From positions 1 through 64,000 of the forward strand of contig VZSF01003237.1 in NCBI GenBank assembly GCA_013398295.1: a DNA stretch of 64,000 nt, read 5' to 3'. Positions within the stretch are counted from its first letter, which is position 1. Every line of letters starts with the position of its first letter. Below are positions 26,801-38,612 of the stretch, piece after piece. This stretch comes from Chionis minor (lineage: Eukaryota > Chordata > Aves > Charadriiformes > Chionididae). A program made the translations under genes and the position numbers. The notes beneath the pieces were generated by a model that was given only the letters and a program-made list of their open reading frames with translations, made no database searches and was not told the origin of the DNA.

Positions 26801-29230
26801 TGTCCGCATTATCTAGATAGAGAGAGCAAACTTCAGGGGTGTAGTCAATAAAGAAGTGGTGGGTTTGTGTTTACCAGTACACAGATACAAATGCAAAAAG
26901 CTGTAGGAGATTCTGGGAAGACATTTGGCGCTGGGATCCTAGTAGCCTGCATGCCAGCCAGGGGCACGGGTTAAGGTCCTCAGTCGTTCCGCGTTTCCTC
27001 CGCTCCTGGTGAGCGTGGCTCAGCTCTGCCTGCGGCGGAGGGTGCTGTGAGGTTCGCATTCTAAATGCAAATCTAAGTGTACAGAGAACAGTTGTGTCAA
27101 GTAGAAATTTTTAAATCTTTTTTTGCTTTTTTCACAACGCTAAGCATGAATGAGGCAGGATGGATGCAGGGTAACACCTACCACCTTCCACACAATGAGA
27201 GTGAATGATGCGGCGTTCCCGAACTTGGCGTATTCGTGGCTGTTAACGCGGGGTATGTCGTAAGTCAGGCAGTGATTGTCTTTCACTGTGGTGATAAGGG
27301 CGCAGCATGCAATCACTTGATGTCAGAGCTTAGCAGATATGCTGCATTTTGATTTTCCTCCATTGTTAACATTTTGAACGTTATCCAGGAATATCTGCTG
27401 GGTTGCAGTTATTTTCATTGGTCTGTTTACAAAAATTCATCCCTCCATACCTTTTTCTTCTTGGACTTCATTTAGGTAGTTTAGAATCAATAGTTAATAA
27501 AAGAATTTCAAGTTGCTCTTGCATTTGTCAACACTAGTTACATCTCCCATCCTATCACTTGTTATACAGCTTCACTTCTTTTTGAAGGACTGCGTAGTAT
27601 ATTGTATTTTAATTATTTTTAGCAAAATGTAACTTTTAGACTTAGCAAGTTTTGTTCCCTGTGTATTTTGTCAGTTTTCAAGACCTTCTTTAAGTGTTCT
27701 CTAGAAGACTTTTTCCATAAATAACTTTCCAAACTTTTCCAAGTAAAATATTTAATTCACTGCCGGATTACTACCTTTTTCTTTAACAACCATCTATTCC
27801 TATCATAAATTCCTCATCTACCTGTTTAAATCTAATTTCAGTTGGCATTACAACTCCTGTATTGATACAGAAGAGCTTCCTGATCTCCAAAATTCCCACT
27901 TTTTCATTTTCTATATGCTAATGCATGTAATATATCTCTGCCCTGTGGCATTGTAGCTGATTTGAATTATGAAATCCTTAATTCTCATTCTTTTGGCAGC
28001 TTAGCCATCTTGTTCTCAAAGTTGCTCAATATTCTCCGTTTTAAGGATGTGTAGGCCCTTTGACACACTTCTCAAATTGTCAGTGGTACACCAGCTATGT
28101 TGTGTGCTCTCACTTAGTTTTTAATGTGTCTTGAATTTCTGTCTTATATTGAGTGCTATTTAAAAAAAAAAAATGTTGAATTCTGAATCTTCATATTTAG
28201 GAATTAGATTAATGTAATACCTAATATTTTCTGAAAATGCTAGCATTCAGAATGCAGAAATGACTGCATCTAGTGGCTGCCTGTTTCCCTATCTGTATGT
28301 TAAGGGAGAAGTAACGTTTGAGCAAGTCATTGAAGTTAGTGAATGCAGCTGTCGCATTACTTGATCAAGGTATTGTTTCCTTATGACTATATCCATTGGC
28401 TTGCTCATGTCTGTCAAGCATATGAATTTACGAACTCTGTATTTCTTGCCTTCTGATACAAAACCTGATTTGGAACCTGGAGTTCCTACTAGATTCATTT
28501 TTCATAATATTTAACCTGATTTATTTGTGATGTGGAACAATCTCATGGTGTTCCTTGCATGTTTGACCTGTCATTTAGAACTGCTGTATCACCAGCACAA
28601 ACAAAATCTGCTATTAGCTCTTAGACCATGAAATATTTCTGTTGTTCCAGTCTACAATTTCATCTCATAATGAAACAATAGCAGTGACAAACAAGAGAAG
28701 AGATTGCATTCTCAGTTTGACACCGGCGGCTGTATTAGACTCTTTGCTTAAGTTTGCATTTCGTTTAACCGTAGAAGCCGTACCTTGAAATACAGTTTGG
28801 TAAACTTAATTATTTTTGCTTGCTTCCTGTAATATTTCAAGATATGTGAAAATGAATCACAATGGGGGTTATCATATGCTTTCGTAAAATCTATAAAGTT
28901 TATAATGGATAGATATTGCTTTGTTGCGTTATACCATTTATTATTCTCTGTTTGTGCCATAAGTCCTTTTATTTCTTTCCTTTTGACTTTAGGAGCTTTG
29001 TCTAGCTTGAATTATTCTATTTAAACTTTACTTTATTTTCTTCATCAGAATTATAATTTATCTTTGGATTGTAAGCAGCTTGATATCTCCCATTTTGGGT
29101 GACAGAGAGCACCGAGCATGCTGAAATACAATCACGCGTAGGGAATTCCGTTGGTTATTGAGTACAGCTCAGAAAACTCAAATAGCAGTAAAACTGTCTG
29201 CCAACGGCCATGCTTTCGACATTGCAGAAG
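17801..29230 (+). other. Intron-like DNA without recognised genes
   Basis: Mostly AT-rich single-copy DNA. Notable points are an imperfect tandem duplication near 21326-21366 (two units beginning TGTAAGTCAG), an E-box palindrome at 22733-22744, a GC-rich patch at about 24780-25000, and a pyrimidine-rich zone around 20440-20830. The open frames (for example 20080-20466 and 25148-25564) show no domain or family similarity that I recognise. Confidence 0.6.
22733..22744. promoter_or_regulatory. Palindromic E-box
   Basis: TACCACGTGGTA is a 12-bp palindrome centred on CACGTG, the canonical bHLH-leucine zipper (USF/MYC-class) site. It is a single motif, and its occupancy is unknown. Confidence 0.35.
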
Positions 29231-29239
29231 TTCACCCTA

Positions 29240-29480
29240 AGTTTTGCTTTCAAACCAGTGCTCCGTCCTCCCCGACCTGCTTTGCCCCTCGCATCCCGCT
29301 CAGGAGCCGGGGGGACACCTCAGCACCCCCTGCGGGACGGGGGGGCTCCTTCCAGGCGGGAGATGGGGCAGTTCCTGCCCGCTGCCCCGCGACAAAGCCC
29401 GGCCCCGGCCCTGCTCAGCAGCGCCAGGGCCGCAGGAGCGCTGGAGGCTCCGAGCATGGGGCTGGGAATCCTGGATGGGA
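29240..29480. other. Short CpG-dense patch
   Basis: About 17 CpG dinucleotides within roughly 200 bases of very GC-rich sequence, in an otherwise AT-rich and CpG-poor region. The plus frames 29158-29580 and 29210-29539 are open across it, and a donor-like AGG|GTAAGG occurs at 29492. It could be an unannotated promoter/first exon or a GC-biased hotspot. No known protein is recognised. Confidence 0.55.
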
Positions 29481-31694
29481 AAGAGCTAGGGGTAAGGGAG
29501 GGGGGCGTGAAATGCTGGGTTTGCAGGATACTGCAGTGAGTTGGCCTAGGAGTCCCAAACGGTCCTTACAGCCACTGTGAACTTCCTGGGAAATACAGTC
29601 GTTAAGGAAAAATAGGAGATGCATCCATGCAATATACATAGATAGGTATGTCATTCTGGAGAGGAGGAGGACAGGGAAGGAGAAATAATTTTTTACCACA
29701 GGAAATTTTTAATGCCGTACAAACAGAAAATTGGAAGGAACCTTCTACCCTGTGGAGCAGAGTTCTGCCTGGTGGGAACACGTGCCTTTGAATGGGGAAC
29801 ACGGATTACAGGCTGGGAAAGGAGGAAACCAGGTAAATGTTGTTAATCCTTATCAGAAACACAGTCATGATCAAGTAAAATACTGTAGGCATATAATGGT
29901 ATTCATAGTTTGCCCCATCGATGCAGTTTTTGAATTCAACCCTCAAGAAAATTCCTTTTACTATCCAATTAGTTTTTATTTTATTTCTAGTGAAGATTCA
30001 TAATATTAATTACCAACATAAAACCAAAAATGCAGTGCACTGAAACGAATGGATGCATTTTTATGCCTAGGTTAAAACATTACTTGTAATTGTTGATGGT
30101 GAAATCTTCTCGCTGTCACAGTGGTGTTAACAGGGTTATAAACTTTTAAGTTCTTAGAAGGAAACAGAAAAGTATATTATCTTCTAGCTATGTTGTAATC
30201 TACCATTAGTTACCCAAATATTGCTGCATTTATACTGTATCATGTACTTATCAAACATCTACATGACTCCGTAACTATTTCCAAAACAAAAGAGTCATTA
30301 TTTACCCACTGTGAAAATAGCCTTGTGTTAGTAGTATTAGAAATCATTAGCTCTATTAAGTCCGTTATCAGCTACGCTAGCAGCTGGAAATATCCTGCAG
30401 CTCAGGAGGGCTCCAAAATGTTCCCCAGTCATTATATTCTAGATCACTTTGTTTTCTTGTATGGTGAAAACAGATTATAATCACATTCAGCCACAGGCAA
30501 AAATAGAAGCTGACAACAGTGGTAGAGAAAGATTTATGAAACTTTTCATTGCTCGGGGCAGTATTTTGTAACAAGATAACAGTGTTGTCCCTTAGATAGG
30601 ATCATGAGTGAACAGTTCAGCTATGTCTTTCTGTCGTCTTGGTGCACTGTGTCTCAAAATGACACAGTTATCACAACATAAATACAGCCCAAAGCATTAC
30701 AGATGTCTATAAGCAGGATCCATATTAATTGTTAATGCGTAGAGAAGAGACAGATCTGTTTATGGTAGCTTAGGAAATAACAATCTATTTCTTTGAAGAG
30801 TATTAGGGTATCTAAGAGTATCATTTTTGTCTTCTCATTGCTTCCCTTGAATAGGATTGACTCTGAAAATGGTATTTTGAAGTGTTGGCGTTCAAATAAT
30901 TCCGTGATCAGTCTTTGCCCTGGGTGAGGTTGAGCCTTCAAATGGTATGTCTAAGTGGGAGGATTAAAATCATTTCTTTAACATGGCTTAAGATCATGGG
31001 TTTGGGCTTTTCCTTAGCAGAAACGTTATTTTTTTTTCAAAAACTGCTCCTTCTTGAGAAAGAAAAATAATTTAGTTTTGTGAAAGCTATAATGTTGAAA
31101 GAAAGTATCTTTTTAAGGTACTGTTCTACAGGTGCATGGCTATTGGCTCCCTATTTTTAAAACCCTCTGAAATAACGCTGAGGTTTAAGAGGTGTATGTC
31201 AGGAATTCCCGGTAACGTCTCTGAAGTTGGAAACGAGGTATTACTACTAGGGCTAAGGGAAAAGGGGAACATCACACAAGCTGCTGCACATTTGTAGTGC
31301 TAATCAGTAAAAGATGGGTATTTAAAAGTAATTACAGGTATGGATGTGTGTACAGCGTGTGGCGTGTACGTGGCACAGCTGTACAGATGTGTCTAAAGCA
31401 TACACTTACAGTTTACCCTGCCCAATACTACATTCCTTCTGCCTGTGCAGTTCCCCTGTCCTGACCTTACAGCTCTGCTGGTTGTTTCTCTCGCTTTTAA
31501 TTAACCCTGAATCTTGCCTGAAGAGAACTGCAGAGTGTCTTGGAGGAGCTCTGCACCTTTTCCTTTCCTTCCTTTTTCAGCGTGCCTGCTCTGCTCTTGT
31601 GGTTCCCCGGCTCCTGGTAGCTCGCTTTCACCTGGGAAAGGTGCAGCACTCAGCGCCTCAGGGAGGTGTCTCCTCCTCTGCCTTTGCCACCCCA

Positions 31695-31740
31695 CTCCTC
31701 TCCTCCTCCTCCTCCTTATCCTTCTCTCTCCTCCCCTCTT
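31695..31740 (+). repeat. Polypyrimidine (TCC)n tract
   Basis: 46 bases with a single purine (A at 31718), including a (TCC) run at about 31701-31716. It lies within a GC-rich stretch upstream of the antisense CR1 copy. The open frames on both strands here (Ser/Pro/Leu-rich and Arg/Glu-rich) reflect this composition. Confidence 0.9.
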
Positions 31741-31860
31741 GCCTCTGTGGCTCTGGGCCAGCGGGGCGGCATTGGCCAAACCCAGGGGTTATGCCTGCCC
31801 CTGCCTCGGCAGCCCCGATCCTGCTGCTCGGCTCTGCAAGCTGAGGGCCAATAGGATTTA

Positions 31861-32180
31861 TCATAGAATCATAGAATGGTTTGGGTTGGAAGGGACCTGA
31901 ATGCCCATCTAATTCCAACCCCCCTGCCCTGGGCAGGGACACCTCCCACTAGACCAGGTTGCTCCAAGCCCCGTCCAGCCTGGCCTTGGACACCTCCAGG
32001 GATGGGGCAGCCACAGCTTCTCTGGGCAACCTGGGCCAGGGGCTCACCACCCTCACAGTAAAGAATTTCTTCCTCATATCTAATCTTAATCTCCTCTCTT
32101 TCAGTATAGAGCTGTTACCCCTCATCTGATCACTACAATCCCTGATCAAGAGTCCCTCCCCATTTTCCTCACCCGCTCGC
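31861..32180 (-). mobile_element. CR1 LINE, 5'-truncated, antisense copy
   Basis: It begins on the plus strand with two units of the CR1 terminal motif (TCATAGAATCATAGAATGG), followed by GTTTGGGTTGGAAGGGACCT. This is the reverse complement of the CR1 3' end, and it continues through the reverse complement of the conserved GGGAGGTGTCCC block. The 5' (right) boundary is diffuse, near 32150-32220. Confidence 0.95.
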
Positions 32181-33667
32181 ATTCCTTCCTGAGCAGGTAG
32201 GGATCGTGGTTGTATATCAGGGATCATTTTTGTACATCAAGGTGTTTGTCCTGTGTATTCCTGAATACCCAGCACCTGTATATGCCCAGATGACGCTGTG
32301 TACCTAATGAATTGTTAACTTGATGCGTATAAATGCCATCACTTCGGAAATTCAGCTTTGTCTGTGCTTCCTTTTTCTTTGGTCATGTAGGGTAAATTAG
32401 TGTAGGACCAATTCAAACTGAATCCGTAACTCTCCCTGCTGTTCATGTGAAGAGCTGAAACCTGCGTCACTTGAGATACTGTCTAGGGCATCGTCTGAAG
32501 TATTTATAACTGAGGCCCTGAAAACGTTACGAGGATAGTAGCATGCCATTTCTTTTTATGCAAAACCCACTTTGGTATGACATACCCGGAGCCATAGGAA
32601 AGGCTAAAATGTTCCTTTTGCCAGCTGACCCAAATGAACAAATAGTTGCAGAAAGACTGGAGTGTGAATTGTTATATTTAATATGATGAATCAGGTTTTG
32701 AAACAGGCTGAGACTTAATTTGGTGCTATGCAGGGATGTCAGAATTCCTGCCAGTTATGCAAGATGTTTGAATCTTATGCAAGAGTTGGAGTAACAATTT
32801 TAGGCAGAAGTATTTGATGAGGAAAAAAACTGTTGTGTCTTTCTACTTTCAGCTGTACATACATGGAAATACGGGAAAGAAGAACATGGTATTTAGCAAG
32901 GAAAATTCTTGGCAGTGTTTTACTTATCTGGGAAGTAAGATGGTATGAAATTAAGATGAAGCATTTGATTTTGCCTTTTTATGTCACCTAAAAGTTATGG
33001 ACCTTTATGTTATTTGAAACAGTTTCTCAAACTTTTAGAACAAACATATAGAACAAGGTGTGCCAGTGAGTAGGAATTTCATATTTCAGTGGATGCAACA
33101 GAGAGGGTTTTTTTTTCTGTAGGCATGTTTAAGGATACTGTCGTTAAAGAACACAAATTATACTCATTGCCAACTGTGTGTTTCAGCAATAGAATTACGT
33201 GAATTAATAAGTCCTCTGTGATGCTCCGAGCGAGAGATGGTTTGTTGTTGTGGGGGTTTTTACAGGATTTTAAGAGGGATATTCTTGGAGGATAGATTGT
33301 AAGAGATGATGAGCAGAGGGGTAAATCTCCTGAACCGTTGTAGAGATGAAAGAACAGGAAAAGAAGTAAAAACTACAAGTTAAAGATAATAGGTAGCAGA
33401 TAGAGAGGGATGAGAAGAAATGGAGCAATGGTATTTAATGGTGAGTTTTTCAGACACCCTCAGAGCTCTGGCACTGTGAGCACCATTAGAGCAGGATGGT
33501 GCTGTGTTTGCATGTGCTGTTTCACTCCGTAAAAGGCATTGTGACAAAGTGCTGTCTTTGTCTTCCCTTTCTTATTTCTTTTCCTTCTCTTTTCCACCTC
33601 TGAAAGACTTTCCATGTCACTAACATCACACAGTTCCTTTTTCTTTCCAATAGCACCTGCACCATCG

Positions 33668-33696
33668 CAACCACCCATCCTGACCATGGGTGGTTG
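33668..33696. repeat. 10-bp inverted repeat with 9-base loop
   Basis: CAACCACCCA (33668-33677) and TGGGTGGTTG (33687-33696) are perfect reverse complements. No flanking element is recognised. Confidence 0.9.
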
Positions 33697-33828
33697 TCCA
33701 CTGTGCAGATGGACAATGCTCACGTTCAGCATGTCCGGGGTACCTGCTCCTGAGCAGATCTCAGGCTGGGCATGAAACGTTCCTGTATTTACCCACCCAG
33801 TGCCCCGTCAGGGTCTGCCGCATGCCTT

Positions 33829-33925
33829 TCCATTTCATAAACAAGGAATCCGAAGCGGGGACAGGAGGGTGATTCAGTGACTTGGACACCATCCTCACTG
33901 CTAGATTCCATGCTGAGCTGACGGT
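33829..33925 (-). repeat. Possible MIR/CORE-SINE relic (antisense)
   Basis: The plus-strand series CATTTCATAAACAAGGAATC...GTGATTCAGTGACTTGGACA resembles the reverse complement of the MIR 3' half (CATTTTACAGATGAGGAAAC ... AAGTGACTTGCCCAAGGTCA). It is diverged and recognised by eye only. Confidence 0.4.
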
Positions 33926-34969
33926 TTATTCACTGCAAATAACATCTTTTCTTGAGTTTTAAGTTTAGTTCAGTGTAGTTTTGCACAGCAGCACAAAATT
34001 GCCCAGTGGCTGAGGCAGCTCCCATCTAACGTTGTGGCTCCAAAGTGCAATGAAGTCACGGCACGTCTTTGCCAAAAGCAGGGGGTATGCAGCTTGCACC
34101 AGCCACACAGCCGTGCCCAGAGTATCCCCACCTTTCTCTTCACATGACTCTGTCACTTGCTCCCAAATTTGACTCCGAGGCTGCTTTAGCAGCAGGTTCC
34201 CTCTGTTCAGAGGGTACTTTGCTGCCAAAACGTACTTTTAATGAGAGGACCAGCTGTTCTCCCTCAGGACAAAGCTTCCACTTGCTCCTTAGTTTGCTTC
34301 TTAATTGTCTTATCACTGATGAATAATTTAATAATTTTTTCTTGAGCATTACGTAAATTCAGAGTTCTGTAGAGTCTCAGTTAATAAAAAGCCAACGTAC
34401 AGCAACAGAGTCCTCTTCCCCTCTGTTCATCGCACAGCTTGCCGTATTTCCCTGAGCTTGTATCAAACAATACGCAAGTAAATTAAAATAGTGAAACCAT
34501 ATCAAGATGTCTATCAGCATCCTACACAGATGTGTCATTTGGGTTTTATTCCAGACTACTCTTTTATGGTGCAGATAATACGCATGGAACAGTCTTTAAG
34601 CTTTAACGATGATTGACTTGCATGCCCTATAGAGGATAGCTTTTGCTCTTTACATTTTTGTTAAAACGTACTAATTAGACATTAGCTTAAAAATGTAATC
34701 CACTCCAATGGGTAGGATTTGTGTTATGTATCATTTGGAAAATCTGTGATCAGCTGTGGTGGTTTGGTTTGCAATTTTTTTTTTTGTTTTTTTAACAACG
34801 AGCTAAAAGGTCAGGGAGAAGCGTGTTGCATTTCTAGATCTTTATCCAGTGTAGAAGTTGCCTCAATTTTTTCTGCTTACTGAAATCCATAATTCAACTA
34901 GTCTGCATGAAAAAAAGAACCGAACCAAACCTGTTTGAAATAATAGTTCAATTTAGAAGAATACATCAC

Positions 34970-35180
34970 CTTGGAAGGGGCCCATAAGGATCATCGAGTG
35001 GAGTGGGACAGTCACCCCCCGTGCGCGGCTAGCTGTGCTGTGCTTGATGCACCCCAGGACACAGCTGGCCCTTCGGGCGGCCAGGGCACACTGTGGACTC
35101 ATCTTCAACTTGCTGTCAACCCAGAACCCCAGGTCTCTTTCTGTGGGGCTGCTCTGCACCTTCTTGTGCCCCGACATGGG
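34970..35180 (-). mobile_element. CR1 LINE fragment from the reverse-transcriptase C-terminus
   Basis: The minus strand translates to ERDLGFWVDSKLKMSPQCAL and then AARRASCVLGCIKHSTASRA. This is the segment downstream of the CR1 reverse-transcriptase core (typically ERDLGVLVDSKLNMSQQC...). It is a truncated remnant with no 5' or 3' end and no full-length ORF. Confidence 0.88.
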
Positions 35181-35349
35181 TTACTTTCTATTTGCACCCA
35201 CTGGAATGCATTTTCACGTGTTTTATTTTGCTCTCACTGGAGAAATTCATGAACTTATGTGCCAAATGAGGAAGGCCTGTTGTAAGAAGAAAAAGACCGA
35301 GATGAAGCAAGGGGACTAGGATTCGGCCACATGATTCAATATTGATTCA

Positions 35350-35430
35350 TTACTCTCTGTGTTTCAGTTTATGTGTCTGTAAAATTCTGATAGCATCCTT
35401 ACCTTATAAGGCTTCGTTTATGAATTGCCT
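35350..35430 (+). repeat. MIR/L2-like 3' tail relic
   Basis: CTCTCTGTGTTTCAGTTTAT, then GTCTGTAAAATTCTGATAGC and CCTTACCTTATAAGG, follow the MIR (or L2) tail order CTCTGTGCCTCAGTTTCC, CTGTAAAATGGGGATAATA, CCTACCTCATAGGG. An A/C-rich tract follows at 35431-35478. Confidence 0.55.
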
Positions 35431-36692
35431 TGAAAAAAACAAACAAAAAAAACCCACCAAAAACCCCCAAAACAAACCATGTGGCCGATATGCGAGAGAA
35501 CAATAAGTATTATTGTTATTATTACATTGTGGTTGTTGGTATTGATCAATTCAGTGCATGTAACATTGACTACAAGCAGTTTTGATGAATAAAAACTCCA
35601 TAGTCTACGTTGCCAGAGTACAAGGTTACTGGGTTTTATGGTCACTTTCTATACCATGTTTTACTATTCACTTCAATATCTCTTCTGCCTTCCCATGTTT
35701 GTGAATGTTTCTTTCGGAAACACTAACTTAAAATAAAATCTTTGCTATCAGTGCATCCTTCTGCCTTTGTGACTGTGCCAAAGGAAAGCATAATTTTTGA
35801 GAGTTGTGTTTGATAAAAGACCATACTTATTCCTGATCCAGGTGCCCTATGCATGTACCCACCTGCGATACCCTTCTGAAGGTGCAGTTTGATTTCTTTG
35901 TTATCAGAGTAAATTTCCCCATTAGTGAAGTTGTCTGAGTTGATAAATGAGTGTAAATGAAAATCTTTCACACATACTGGTAGCAAGAAGATTACTGAAA
36001 ATGAACCGGTATCTTAACTTATTTTTTCTTCAATTCGTAACATAACTGTTATTGGCGTGGAGAGTCACAGCTACCCAACAGCAACATTTTAGCTAGATAA
36101 GGTTCATTTTTTGAAGTAATTTGATTTTGCTTCATTCCATGTTAAGTAGGGACGCCTAGTAAGTATCCCACTACCTAAAAACTATTGATAGGTGTAATTT
36201 ACCGGTAATAATATAATGAAAATTACTTTCACTTAAAATACTAGAGTTGTTGGGGAAAACAGTATCTTGACTTTAGAACTGTTTAAGCTTGACTTCTCTG
36301 TTTCTTAATATTCCTTGGAAAATGGGGTTGATAAAAGGTCCTTGCAGAAAAGCCTTGACATGTTGACTATGTCTCTGTAGCTAGATCTGAAGACTTCACA
36401 CAGATTTTTCTTGCATATTAATTTACAAATAGGAAGATTGTGTGCTGTCATTCTGTATCGTATTTGTGGTATCAAATCAAACTAATCTTACTGAATTTTT
36501 TGATTACAGAATTGCAACTTGATATCTACTGAATTATTAGTATCTTGCTAAATTGGTGCCAATGGACTCCCTCTTCCAGTGGGCACATGAGAGGTGGAAA
36601 CAATGACCAGGCCATGGGACGACTTCAAAGCACATGGGTGCTGGGGACTCTTGATCCAGGTGTATAAAACTATATCTAGTCCAAATTTACCG

Positions 36693-36725
36693 TCCTACAC
36701 TATCCAACCAGCATATAGTGTAGGA
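36693..36725. repeat. 11-bp inverted repeat with 11-base loop
   Basis: TCCTACACTAT (36693-36703) pairs perfectly with ATAGTGTAGGA (36715-36725). The stem and loop are too short for a microRNA precursor. Confidence 0.9.
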
Positions 36726-37280
36726 GAGGGGGTCTAGGACCTTCTGCTCCCATGTACTGATCTGTTTGCCTTGTGCCAAATTACTTGCTGATTTGCATAA
36801 AACCATACATATAACACATATAATCATCAAGAAGCTTCCTTTCTGTTTAGAAGACAACGATCATGCTACTTTAAGAGCTCATAGAATATATTTAGCGTCT
36901 TTTTCCCACCGTTTCTGCTGACTTTTTCTTTGCCTCATGTCTCAGAGAAGCAGAATTCTTTGACTGATTTCAGAATCCTCCTTATCTCTTTTTCTTCTCT
37001 GTCATGATTTCGCAAGTCAACTTCAGCGTCAAAAAGTTTTGCCCCTTTGGTCTGTGGGTTTTCTGAAATTTATCTGTCACGCTGTCGCATCTGTCAGTTT
37101 AACTGCCGTCAACCTTTTCTGTCTGAGGGATTCCAGCAATCCACACACATTTTAAAGCAGGGATTCAAACAGAGGTTTTGATTACTTCTCATCGTTAGGA
37201 AAAGCTGTTAGCAATTTTTGCAAGGTGGCAGATGTTTATCCAGAGGTTTTAGCCAAACTGTTATCTTGATATTTAACGAC

Positions 37281-37306
37281 TCACAGGAGACTTAAGTCTC
37301 CTGTGA
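37281..37306. repeat. Perfect 26-bp palindrome
   Basis: TCACAGGAGACTT is followed immediately by its exact reverse complement, with no spacer. One more matching pair (37279/37308) follows a single mismatch. It sits in AT-rich intron-like DNA with no known element around it. Confidence 0.95.
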
Positions 37307-38479
37307 CTTTAGTTGCATAAAATATTGGCGGTCATCCTGTTTTCCTGTTTTTAAATTCTTCTTTAATATTGCCACTATCATTACTGTGAACACAGCATTG
37401 CACCCGAGAGCTGTTTTCTCTCTCTCTTCACAGTACTGAAGTCCACTTTGTACTGTGGTGATCTCAGACATTCTGAAGGAAGAAACACTACATAATTCAA
37501 TTACCATAGCTACTTTTATACCTTAAATAGATTATGGTACCTAGTCCCTCATTGCTTAATGTATACCATATTTCGGTGGCTTGTTATTTGAGTCTCTTTG
37601 CATTACTGGTGTTCTCAGAAAAATAAAATCACGATCTTCAGACAAAATAGGACAGGTAAAGATGATGTTGATCTGAGTACCTGGGGTGAAGCTGTGTTTT
37701 CAAAAACGTGTGTCATATCGATAATGGGTCGGGCTGTGCTATTCACTCTCCCTTTGACACTGGGAACAAGAAGCTTTGCCGAAAGCCATTACAGTTCCCT
37801 GCATTCTGTTTGCTCTGGTAACGTGGGACTACTTCGGTGGTTGGTGTCTGCCAGTATGATTACACAGTCCCTTCAGGTTGTAAATTCGATTGCCTTCTCC
37901 ATGCTGGAGAAGTAAGAAGAGTGCATATTTAAGTGGCAGCCTAGAGTTTATGGTTGCATTGCAATTACGGTATCAGAGGCCAGCTGGGTAAACCGGGCAG
38001 AGGATGTCAGAGAAGTGAGCAGCACAGTCCCAGGGGATGACTAACGACGGTGGTTTCTTTTTCACTGATTGTAAGTGGTTAGACAGGTGTATTTTATAGG
38101 AAAAAAAAATTTTTAAAAAGATAAAAGACTCACAGCCTTGTTCTGAGAGCCTCTTGCAGCTCATGTAATAGAGAGTTGCGCTGTGTTTTAATGTCTTGAT
38201 GAGGATTAAGTTTCTGCAAGATGCTATTTAGATAAGACAGCACTCGGTCTTCTCCAGCTAGTCAAAGTTTTCAGTGGGATGCTTCATTTCGTCCTCGCTA
38301 GAGGGTGTTTTTCCAACTTGTGGTAAATTTGTCCCCAGTAAATGCAGCAGCAGGTAAGTATTTGACGGGGTACTTCCGAAAGGATCGCTGGACAGCATGA
38401 ACTCAGTGGCTGCCTCCTGGCAATGGCGTTAGGCAGTTAATTTTCCTGGTCTGGGAGCTGGCCCAAAGCCAGCTGCAGC

Positions 38480-38612
38480 CCGGAAGCTGTGTCAGCGTGG
38501 GCATGGAGCTGTGCCCGCAGCGGTGGCACCCCTCGCCCGGGGGCGCTGGCCCCGCGGGGTTCCCGGACTGCGCTGGCGGCTCCGCTCTGCCCCGCACAGA
38601 CATCGGATTTTG
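38480..38612. other. Small CpG-rich patch
   Basis: About 130 bases rich in GC and CpG (for example CGCCCGGGGGCGC near 38535) inside AT-rich DNA. Minus-strand frames are open across it but code for nothing I recognise. Confidence 0.5.

Noticed and set aside
31344..31844. 166-codon open frame
   Set aside because: Leu/Ser/Pro low-complexity product of a pyrimidine-rich stretch, with similar open frames on other strands and no recognisable domain.
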